Positions 57,857 to 64,000 of a stretch of 64,000 nucleotides of DNA are shown piece by piece. The stretch covers positions 186,001 through 250,000 of the forward strand of contig NZ_JAUPED010000001.1 in NCBI RefSeq assembly GCF_030552475.1. Direction: 5' to 3'. The stretch comes from Mariniflexile sp. AS56. Its GTDB lineage: Bacteria; Bacteroidota; Bacteroidia; Flavobacteriales; Flavobacteriaceae. Position 1 is the stretch's first letter, and each line of letters opens with the position of its first letter. The notes beneath the pieces are model-generated. The model saw only the letters and a list, made by a program, of their open reading frames with translations, was not told where the DNA came from and ran no database searches. The translations under genes and the position numbers were made by a program.

Positions 57857-57885
57857 AAAGAGGCCGTAAAAAGCCTCTTTTTTTT
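57857..57885 (+). terminator. Terminator after the DoxX-like gene
   Basis: AAAGAGGC pairs with GCCTCTTT around an 8-nt loop, followed by TTTTT. It sits 12 bp past the stop codon and ends the macroglobulin-DoxX transcript. Confidence 0.93.
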
Positions 57886-57920
57886 ATCCTTAACTTTATC
57901 AAATTAAATAACACACAGCA

Positions 57921-58424
57921 TTGAAACCCAAATCAATAAACAATATCTATTTAGCACTGCTTTTGCTAATTGCATTACAGTTCTCCTGTGCTTCTAAAAA
58001 ACAAGTAGTTGAAGTGGTTACAAATGACGATGCGCACCCAAGACTGGTGTTTCTAAACTACAGCATTTCAAAAGATATAAACGGTAAAAAAAACATGCAA
58101 TTCATCAATAAAACAATAACAGATGGAAAACTAAGAAACACCCCTAACAAACATCTTAAAATAGGATTGATTGGCGATTTGAAATGTATTCAATTAGATG
58201 AAAATTCAACCGAAATCACATCCTTAACTTTAAAAAACCCACTATCTAAACATATTGAATTTATTAACGATTCACTTATATTTGAAAATAAAAAAATAGA
58301 CTTAAAAAGTGCACCGCTATCTTTACGTTTACAATTACATAGCAAGACCAAGTTTATTGCTATTAACGAAATAACCGACTCGCTACAAAATAGTACCCCT
58401 TTAATAATTACAAAGCTCGATTAA
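57921..58424 (+). CDS. Lipoprotein of unknown function
   Basis: The start is TTG at 57921 (no in-frame ATG precedes the signal peptide), giving 167 residues with a lipobox cysteine at position 23 (LQFSCASKK). The mature part is a small beta-rich domain (HPRLVFLNYSISKDINGKKN). I do not recognise a family. It ends 2 bp before the ATG of the M64 protease gene, so the two are almost certainly co-transcribed and translated together; it may help that protease, which is inference. Confidence 0.75.
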   Translation: MKPKSINNIYLALLLLIALQFSCASKKQVVEVVTNDDAHPRLVFLNYSISKDINGKKNMQFINKTITDGKLRNTPNKHLKIGLIGDLKCIQLDENSTEITSLTLKNPLSKHIEFINDSLIFENKKIDLKSAPLSLRLQLHSKTKFIAINEITDSLQNSTPLIITKLD

Positions 58425-58426
58425 AA

Positions 58427-59848
58427 ATGAAACACCTATTACTTACAATCTTACTGGTTAGTTTCCAAGGTATTTCCGCTCAGGTTTTTGACAAGGAAAC
58501 TATTAAAAATTCGGGGGATAATGATAAAAGAATCAATTTAATTATTTTAAGTGAAGGCTATCAAATGAGTGAGTTAGCACAATTTAAAACGGATGCCACT
58601 GGCTTTGTAAATAAAATGTTTAGTCAGTCGCCTTTTAAAGAATATTTCAACTTTTTTAATGTGCATATCATCAAAGTGCCTTCAAACGAGAGTGGCGCCG
58701 ACCATCCTGGGAACGCTACAGATGTATCTGAACCTTACAACAATTTACCAACAAAATATGTTGACACGTATTTTAATGCAACCTATGACGCCTATGGTAC
58801 ACACCGTTTGTTGTATTATGAACTTGATGGAAATTCCGCAAATAATACTCAAGCCAAAATCTATGATGTATTGGCTGCCAATTTCCCTATTTACGATCAA
58901 GCCTTGATTCTAGTGAATTCTACAGAATACGGAGGTACTGGTGGTGAATTCCCCATAGCCTACAAAGGCACCTTTGCCACCAATGTTATAATGCATGAAT
59001 TAGGCCATTCCTTATTCAATTTAAAGGACGAATATTACCCTGGCGACTTACTCGCTGCAGAAGCCATTAATATGACTAAGGAAACAGACCCGACTCTTAT
59101 AAAGTGGAAAAACTGGTTGAGTATTAACACTATTGGCATTTACCAATATACATGTGCTACCGGTAATTGTGCCGACTGGTATAAGCCTCACCAAAACTGT
59201 ATTATGGAAAAAATAGACAAACCGTTTTGTTCGGTTTGTAAAGAAGGGATTGTAGAAAAAATTCACGATTTAATTTCACCAATAGATTCATACACACCAA
59301 GCTCCAATTCGGTATCAAGCACTACCTTTCCTATCGATTTTCATTTGAATTTAATAAAACCCATTCCAAATACTTTAACAAGTACTTGGACTTTGAATAC
59401 TTCTAATTTCGCCAATAATGTGGATAATGTAAGCGTTTTAGAAACTGATTTAAATTCTGGACCAAACATATTAACCGTTTCGGTAAATGATACTTCAACA
59501 TTTTTAAAGGTTGACAACCACAACAATTTTCATGTATACACCACAACTTGGACTATTGATAAATCGTCGTTAGGCGTGAATGACATCACGAGCACAATGG
59601 CAAATTACACGATTGCGATGTACCCCAACCCCAGCAACACCTTTGTTCATTTTAAATTTGAAAGTGATACAGACACCAACCTTAAAATTGATATTATTGG
59701 CTTAGACGGAAAAAAGATAAAAACGATTTTTGTGGCTAATTACCAAACAAACCAAGTTGATATTAGTAGTTTAAGTAGTGGTATGTATGTCACTAATTTC
59801 TATTCGGGGAATGCGCTTATAGCTAGTAAGAAGCTAGTGAAAAATTAA
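58427..59848 (+). CDS. M64-family metallopeptidase with T9SS sorting domain
   Basis: The 473-residue product has a signal peptide (about 1-18) and the M64 (IgA peptidase-like) domain with LSEGYQMSELAQFKTDA at the start and the zinc motif HELGHSLFNLKDEY (His190, catalytic Glu191, His194, third ligand Asp201). Several cysteines follow (CATGNCADW, NCIMEKIDKPFCSVC). The C-terminal 80 residues are a type A T9SS sorting domain (MYPNPSNTFVHF to LIASKKLVKN). It should be secreted or surface-bound. Despite the family name, cleavage of IgA cannot be assumed. Confidence 0.92.
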   Translation: MKHLLLTILLVSFQGISAQVFDKETIKNSGDNDKRINLIILSEGYQMSELAQFKTDATGFVNKMFSQSPFKEYFNFFNVHIIKVPSNESGADHPGNATDVSEPYNNLPTKYVDTYFNATYDAYGTHRLLYYELDGNSANNTQAKIYDVLAANFPIYDQALILVNSTEYGGTGGEFPIAYKGTFATNVIMHELGHSLFNLKDEYYPGDLLAAEAINMTKETDPTLIKWKNWLSINTIGIYQYTCATGNCADWYKPHQNCIMEKIDKPFCSVCKEGIVEKIHDLISPIDSYTPSSNSVSSTTFPIDFHLNLIKPIPNTLTSTWTLNTSNFANNVDNVSVLETDLNSGPNILTVSVNDTSTFLKVDNHNNFHVYTTTWTIDKSSLGVNDITSTMANYTIAMYPNPSNTFVHFKFESDTDTNLKIDIIGLDGKKIKTIFVANYQTNQVDISSLSSGMYVTNFYSGNALIASKKLVKN

Positions 59849-59879
59849 AAAAGCTGCTGTCTCCGCAGAAAACATAATC

Positions 59880-60401
59880 TTACTTCTTAGGTGGATATTC
59901 CGTTAGCACTTTTTCTAAAATACTATTAAATAGTTGCTCGCGTTTTTCAGGGTTTGCATTTGGACTAAAACTCGATTCACTTACCGCTTGCCAGAAGAGT
60001 TGCTTTTTGTTTTCATCAACAAAATCGATAGTGATTTGTCTATTTAAATTCGCTTGTCCAAGCGGTAAACCTATAGAAATACCACCACCCATATTGCGAC
60101 CACTACCACCTAAACCAACACCAACGGTATTACGTTGCGCTTCTTGGTAGTCGCTGCTTTTAATGTCAACAAAAAAATCGGGGGTATCTGATAAGTTAAA
60201 ACCTTTGGCTGTCATGTTCGCATCCAAAGCTTCTAATAAGCGCTTGGTATCCAACTCACTTAACCCTGTTTCCATATCGCTGTAATAGTTATAGGTTTTA
60301 TAGGTTGAGAAATTGGTCCCTTTATCGAAATCGTAATGAACACGAATGGGAGCGCAAGAAACTACAAAAATGGCTAAAACTAGAAATGTGAAGAACCTCA
60401 T
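59880..60401 (-). CDS. DUF4136-type lipoprotein
   Basis: The ATG at 60399-60401 (MRFFTFLVLAIFVVSCAP) gives a lipobox cysteine at position 16 and 173 residues. An ATG 30 bp upstream adds MINFIIKNKV before a complete signal sequence and is less likely. The mature domain fits the DUF4136 pattern (VHYDFDKGTNFSTYKTYNYY, DFFVDIKSSDYQEAQRN, QITIDFVDENKKQLFWQAV). A glycine-rich stretch (VGVGLGGSGRNMGGGISIGL) lies in the middle. The family function is unknown; it is found in many Gram-negative envelopes. Confidence 0.86.
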   Translation of the reverse strand: MRFFTFLVLAIFVVSCAPIRVHYDFDKGTNFSTYKTYNYYSDMETGLSELDTKRLLEALDANMTAKGFNLSDTPDFFVDIKSSDYQEAQRNTVGVGLGGSGRNMGGGISIGLPLGQANLNRQITIDFVDENKKQLFWQAVSESSFSPNANPEKREQLFNSILEKVLTEYPPKK

Positions 60402-60466
60402 AACTTTATTTTTTATTATAAAGTTAATCAAAAATTATTCCAAAAACAGGATTCAGGTTCGGAATT

Positions 60467-60616
60467 GCGTTAGGGATGGAAGTGGCATCCTTTTTAAAAA
60501 AGGATAACCACTATGTATGTTTTGAACTAGCCATTAGCACATAACATAACCCTTGACGTTAGGCAGGACGTTTAAAAAGATATAACGTACAGCCCGACCC
60601 TTTATGGGAAACGCCC
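60467..60616 (+). repeat. Dispersed structured intergenic repeat, copy C
   Basis: The 150-bp element starts GCGTTAGGGATGGAAGTGGC, has an inner perfect stem ATCCTTTTT with AAAAAGGAT, then a longer variable part, and ends with CAGCCCGACCC, a CCC-TTTAT-GGG hairpin and AACGCCC. It lies in the 222-bp gap between obgE and the DUF4136-type lipoprotein gene, antisense to both. No ORF is present in the gap. Confidence 0.7.
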
Positions 60617-60623
60617 TAATTAG

Positions 60624-61619
60624 TTAATTTAACAGCTTCCAAAGCATGTCTTTCAACTCGGTAATACCTTGTTGTGCTACCGATGAAATAAACACATAAG
60701 GAATTGGCAATTCGTTATCTAAAATTTCTTTTAATTCTGCTTTCAACTCATCATCCAACATATCGCATTTCGAAATTGCGATGATGCGTTCTTTATCTAG
60801 CATTTCTGGGTTGTAACGACGCAACTCATCTAATAGAATATCGTATTGTTTTTTAATATCCGGCGCATCGGCTGGGATTAAAAACAATAAAATAGAGTTA
60901 CGTTCGATATGACGTAAAAAGTAATGTCCAAGTCCGCGTCCTTCGGCTGCCCCTTCAATAATTCCAGGAATATCTGCCATTACAAAGGTTTGGAAATCGC
61001 GATATTTTACAATTCCTAAGTTAGGTTTAAGGGTTGTAAACTCGTAATCGGCAATTTTTGGTTTTGCTGAAGTTACCACCGATAATAAGGTTGACTTTCC
61101 TGCATTTGGAAAACCTACCAAACCCACATCTGCAAGTACTTTTAACTCTAAAGTGATATGCTTTTCTACCAGAGGCATCCCTGGTTGTGAGTAACGAGGT
61201 GTTTGATTGGTTGGCGTTCTAAAGTGCCAGTTACCTAGACCTCCTTTACCTCCTTGAGCAATGATACGCTCTTCCCCTTCATCGGTTATTTCAAAAATGA
61301 TTTCATTTGTTTCCGTATCTCGAACAACCGTTCCTAAAGGCACATCCACATACTCATCAGAACCATCGGCTCCAAAACTTCTACTTTTACTACCACTTAA
61401 TCCATGACCAGCACGAATGTGTTTTTTAAATTTTAAATGAAGTAGTGTCCAAAGGTTTGAGTTACCACGAAGTATTACGTGCCCACCACGACCACCATCA
61501 CCTCCATCGGGGCCTCCTTTTTCTATAAATTTTTCGCGGTGTAAATGCGACGATCCTTTACCTCCGTTACCAGAGCTAACATACATTTTTACGTAATCAA
61601 CAAAATTTCCTTCAGTCAT
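60624..61619 (-). CDS. obgE: GTPase ObgE/CgtA
   Basis: The product is a GTPase in large-subunit ribosome assembly and stress control. It has an N-terminal glycine-rich Obg fold (1-158, with [19 protein letters not shown]) and a G domain: G1 GFPNAGKST at 169-177, switch TT at 195-196, G3 DIPG at 216-219 and G4 SKCD near 288. It has 331 residues with no C-terminal OCT domain, usual for this group. It lies downstream of hpt-adk on the same strand with a 94-bp gap. Confidence 0.96.
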   Translation of the reverse strand: MTEGNFVDYVKMYVSSGNGGKGSSHLHREKFIEKGGPDGGDGGRGGHVILRGNSNLWTLLHLKFKKHIRAGHGLSGSKSRSFGADGSDEYVDVPLGTVVRDTETNEIIFEITDEGEERIIAQGGKGGLGNWHFRTPTNQTPRYSQPGMPLVEKHITLELKVLADVGLVGFPNAGKSTLLSVVTSAKPKIADYEFTTLKPNLGIVKYRDFQTFVMADIPGIIEGAAEGRGLGHYFLRHIERNSILLFLIPADAPDIKKQYDILLDELRRYNPEMLDKERIIAISKCDMLDDELKAELKEILDNELPIPYVFISSVAQQGITELKDMLWKLLN

Positions 61620-61665
61620 CTTTATGTGTAATCCTTTAATTGTTTAACGGCTTCGTTGCTTAGTG

Positions 61666-61706
61666 GTTTAGTTCCTATCTAGAAAGTAATTTCTAAACAA
61701 CTAAAC
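61666..61706. repeat. Nested inverted repeat between hpt-adk and obgE
   Basis: GTTTAGTT (61666-61673) pairs with AACTAAAC (61699-61706), and inside it TAGAAA with TTTCTA around GTAA. No U-tract follows on the minus strand, so it does not look like a terminator. It could shape the mRNA between the two genes. Confidence 0.4.
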
Positions 61707-61713
61707 GCATCAA

Positions 61714-62823
61714 CTAAAGTTGATCTATAATACCGCTTAAACGTACTGTAATATCTTCAATACTCCCTACGCCATCAACACCAAAATACTTGTTTTGAGC
61801 TGAGTAATATTCTTTTAAAACGGCTGTTTTATCGTAATATTCTTTAATTCGGTTACGAATAATAGACTCGTCTGCATCATCGGCACGTCCACTTGTTTTA
61901 CCTCTACCAATAAGACGTTCCACTAAAATTTCATCATCTACTTCTAAAGCAACCATCGCATTAATTGAAGAATCTTTACTCTCAAGTAATTTATCTAGAG
62001 ACTCTGCTTGTGCATTGGTACGAGGAAATCCATCAAAAATAAACCCTTTAGCCGTTGCATTTTTTTCAACTTCCGCGTTTAACATATCAATAGTTACTTG
62101 ATCTGGAACCAACTGGCCTTTATCCATATACGATTTAGCCAACATACCTAAGGCCGTTTCGTTTTTGATATTGAATCTAAAAACATCGCCTGTAGAGATG
62201 TGTACTAAATTATATTTAGTTTTTAAGAATTCTGCTTGCGTGCCTTTACCTGCTCCTGGAGGTCCAAATAGTACTAAATTTGTCATGAATTGTGTTTCTT
62301 TTATTTGATAGACTTCTGGTAAATTTCTCCCTAACCCATCATAATCTAAGCCATAGCCTACTATAAATTTGTTAGGAATTTCAATACCTATATAATGTAG
62401 TTTGTAATCTTTTTTGTAAGCTTCCGGTTTGTAGAATAAGGTGGCGATTTTTAAAGATTTCACCTGCTCATTTTTAAAAATGCGGTGTACTTCTGCCAAG
62501 GTATTTCCCGTATCGATAATATCTTCTAAAATAACAACGGTACGGCCTGTTAAATCTTGTGTTAAACCAATTAAACGCTGTATATCTTCGGTAGACTTAA
62601 CACCTTCATAAGATGCTAGTTTAATAAAGGTTACCTCGCAGGGCTTTTTATATTTTTTCACAAAATCGCTCACCACCATAAACGATCCGTTTAGAACCCC
62701 AATAAACACAGGGATTTCATCTCCAATATCGTTCGCAATCTCTGTTGCCAAACGTTCCATCGCAGCATCTATTTCTTGTGCCGAAATAAATGGTTTAAAA
62801 TATTTATCGTGTAGCTTTATCAC
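61714..62823 (-). CDS. hpt-adk: Hypoxanthine phosphoribosyltransferase-adenylate kinase fusion
   Basis: One 369-residue frame holds two enzymes. Residues 1-178 are a phosphoribosyltransferase for purine salvage, with the PRPP loop VVILEDIIDTGNTL (about 96-109) and PFISAQEIDAAMERL at the start. Residues 180-369 are adenylate kinase: Walker A LFGPPGAGKGTQ (185-196), the DGFPRTNAQ motif and a short LID GRGKTSGRADDADE without the zinc-type insert. There is no stop or frameshift between the parts. Met180 (62284-62286) is exactly where a separate adk gene would begin, so internal initiation is possible. Flavobacterial adenylate kinases of about 370 residues are known to me. It has a TATCTTTG promoter element 22 bp upstream. 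Confidence 0.93.
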   Translation of the reverse strand: MIKLHDKYFKPFISAQEIDAAMERLATEIANDIGDEIPVFIGVLNGSFMVVSDFVKKYKKPCEVTFIKLASYEGVKSTEDIQRLIGLTQDLTGRTVVILEDIIDTGNTLAEVHRIFKNEQVKSLKIATLFYKPEAYKKDYKLHYIGIEIPNKFIVGYGLDYDGLGRNLPEVYQIKETQFMTNLVLFGPPGAGKGTQAEFLKTKYNLVHISTGDVFRFNIKNETALGMLAKSYMDKGQLVPDQVTIDMLNAEVEKNATAKGFIFDGFPRTNAQAESLDKLLESKDSSINAMVALEVDDEILVERLIGRGKTSGRADDADESIIRNRIKEYYDKTAVLKEYYSAQNKYFGVDGVGSIEDITVRLSGIIDQL

Positions 62824-62845
62824 AGTTTGTTATTTTTTGAAGGTG

Positions 62846-62853
62846 CAAAGATA
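62846..62853 (-). promoter_or_regulatory. Probable -7 promoter element of hpt-adk
   Basis: TATCTTTG on the minus strand is a full match to TAnnTTTG and ends 22 bp before the hpt-adk ATG. No clear TTG -33 box is seen upstream. Confidence 0.55.
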
Positions 62854-62998
62854 ATCAATAGATTGCCGAATTACGATTTTTGATTTACGAATTCAAGACT
62901 AATTTAAGATTTAAGTGTATTTTTGCATATCAATAAACGATTTTATTAATAATAAAGCATGAATCGAGCTACGCTAACTATATTATTTCATATTGAAA

Positions 62999-63006
62999 TA
63001 ATTTTG
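62999..63006 (+). promoter_or_regulatory. Probable -7 promoter element of purK
   Basis: TAATTTTG is a full match to TAnnTTTG and lies 43 bp before the purK ATG at 63050. The -33 region lacks a TTG. The divergent hpt-adk promoter lies about 145 bp away. Confidence 0.5.
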
Positions 63007-63049
63007 TAGCAAACACATGTGACCAGTAAAAACCAATAGAAACAAACAC

Positions 63050-64000
63050 ATGAATTATTTTTCTTCAAATTTTAAACTTGGTATTCTTGGTGGTGGTCAA
63101 TTAGGTAAAATGCTACTTAATGACACTCGAAAATTTGACATTTACACCTGCGTACTCGAAGCGAGTAACGAGGCGCCTTGTAAAATTGCCAGTAATGAAT
63201 TCCATTTAGGTGATTTAATGGATTATGACGCCGTTTATAATTTTGGAAAACAAGTAGATGTGTTAACTATTGAAATTGAAAACGTGAATGTTGATGCTTT
63301 AGAAGCACTTGAAAAAGAAGGCAAAAAAGTTTACCCGTCTTCTAAAACATTGCGAACCATTCAAAACAAAGCAACTCAAAAATTATTTTACGTTGACAAT
63401 AATTTACCAACGGCACCTTTTTCTCGTTTCGCCTATACTTCTGAAATAAAAGAAGCTATTAATAATGGTGGTTTATCGCTTCCTTTTGTATGGAAATGTG
63501 CCCAATTTGGATACGATGGCACCGGTGTTAAAATTGTAAAATCGGTTCAAGATTTAGAAGGCTTACCAAATGTAGAGTGTATTGCAGAAAAACTAGTTCC
63601 TTTTAAAAACGAATTGGCGGTTATTGTAGCACGTAGCGCATCGGGAGAAACCAAAACATTTCCTGTTGTAGAAATGGAATTTCACCCTGTAGCCAACCAA
63701 GTAGAATATGTTATTTGTCCTGCGCGTATCTCAGATGCTGTAGCACAAAAAGCGGTAGAAGTCGCCTTAAAAACATCAAAAGCATACAACCATGTAGGTT
63801 TGTTGGCTGTTGAAATGTTTCAAACACAGAACGACGATATTTTAATAAACGAAGTCGCTCCAAGACCTCATAATTCTGGACATCAAACTATTGAAGCCAG
63901 TTACACATCACAATTTGAACAACATTTAAGAGCCATTTTAAACTTACCTTTGGGACGAACCGACAGTAAAGTGGGCGGTGTTATGGTGAATTTAGTAGGC
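63050..64000 (+). CDS. purK: N5-carboxyaminoimidazole ribonucleotide synthase, 3' end missing
   Basis: The product carries out the ATP- and bicarbonate-dependent carboxylation of AIR in purine synthesis. The 317 visible codons start MNYFSSNFKLGILGGGQLGK, the PurK nucleotide motif. The ATP-grasp part has PFVWKCAQFGYDGTGVKIVK, AEKLVPFKNELAVIVARSA and the metal/ATP motif NEVAPRPHNSGHQTIEAS. The reading frame is open to the last base of the window, so the C-terminal 60-70 residues are cut off. It is divergent from hpt-adk, grouping purine synthesis and salvage. Confidence 0.95.
   Translation, partial: MNYFSSNFKLGILGGGQLGKMLLNDTRKFDIYTCVLEASNEAPCKIASNEFHLGDLMDYDAVYNFGKQVDVLTIEIENVNVDALEALEKEGKKVYPSSKTLRTIQNKATQKLFYVDNNLPTAPFSRFAYTSEIKEAINNGGLSLPFVWKCAQFGYDGTGVKIVKSVQDLEGLPNVECIAEKLVPFKNELAVIVARSASGETKTFPVVEMEFHPVANQVEYVICPARISDAVAQKAVEVALKTSKAYNHVGLLAVEMFQTQNDDILINEVAPRPHNSGHQTIEASYTSQFEQHLRAILNLPLGRTDSKVGGVMVNLVG

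Noticed and set aside
59849-59879. A terminator between the M64 protease and the DUF4136-type gene
   Set aside because: The bases CTGCTGTCTCCGCAG form only a weak imperfect stem without a T-run.
62959-63009. A 16-codon ORF upstream of purK as a leader peptide
   Set aside because: It ends at the -7 element of purK, so it would not be on the purK transcript, and has no run of regulatory codons.

Overview
The window is a stretch of chromosome from a member of the Flavobacteriaceae (Bacteroidota), probably marine. The DNA is AT-rich. Many start sites lack a recognisable Shine-Dalgarno sequence. Several promoters fit the Bacteroidota pattern TTG-N17-20-TAnnTTTG. Two SusC/SusD pairs are present, and two proteases end in type IX secretion (T9SS) sorting domains. 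The gene order rpsL to rplQ, then carA, eno and gltA, is typical of flavobacteria. No tRNA, rRNA, CRISPR array, integrase or insertion sequence was seen.

Bases 1-22,700 (minus strand) are housekeeping. Reading in the direction of transcription, a strong promoter near 22,750 drives rpsL-rpsG-fusA-rpsJ, then the S10, spc and alpha clusters through secY, infA, rpoA and rplQ. A two-hairpin element ending in a terminator lies between rpsJ and rplC, and a terminator plus promoter separates rpsK from rpsD. Beyond rplQ come an orphan secreted protein bracketed by near-duplicate terminators, carA, eno, gltA and the 5' end of an amidinotransferase/DDAH-type gene cut by the window edge.

Bases 22,870-38,000 (plus strand) are an envelope and nutrient-uptake region. 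It starts with an Omp85-type outer-membrane protein. Next is a first SusC-SusD-lipoprotein operon, then a second SusC-SusD operon, a T9SS-exported subtilase and a surface lipoprotein. There are no glycoside hydrolases, and the proteases suggest peptide rather than glycan uptake. Both susC genes, and a shorter version at the lipoprotein gene, share a leader beginning TGACTAATTC placed 3-4 nt after a -7-like element.

Bases 38,000-51,200 hold mixed chromosomal genes: rlmB, a rhomboid protease, rarA, a secreted coiled-coil protein, a HAD phosphatase overlapping a polysaccharide-deacetylase-like gene, radC, a PaiB-like protein with two alpha/beta hydrolases, two membrane proteins (one Tim44-like), the murein-recycling ligase mpl, and a TPR protein.

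Bases 51,300-64,000 hold a 2020-residue alpha-2-macroglobulin with an intact thioester and a SusC-like motif in its bait-region position, a DoxX protein, a lipoprotein, an M64 protease with a T9SS tail, a DUF4136-like lipoprotein, obgE, a fused hpt-adk gene, and the 5' part of purK running off the end.

The most unusual signals are three copies of a structured intergenic repeat (3104-3194, 39594-39682, 60467-60616), the conserved susC leader, the SusC-like insert in the macroglobulin, and the rpsJ-rplC hairpin pair. None of these is a proven new system. Each is an observation with a stated test.
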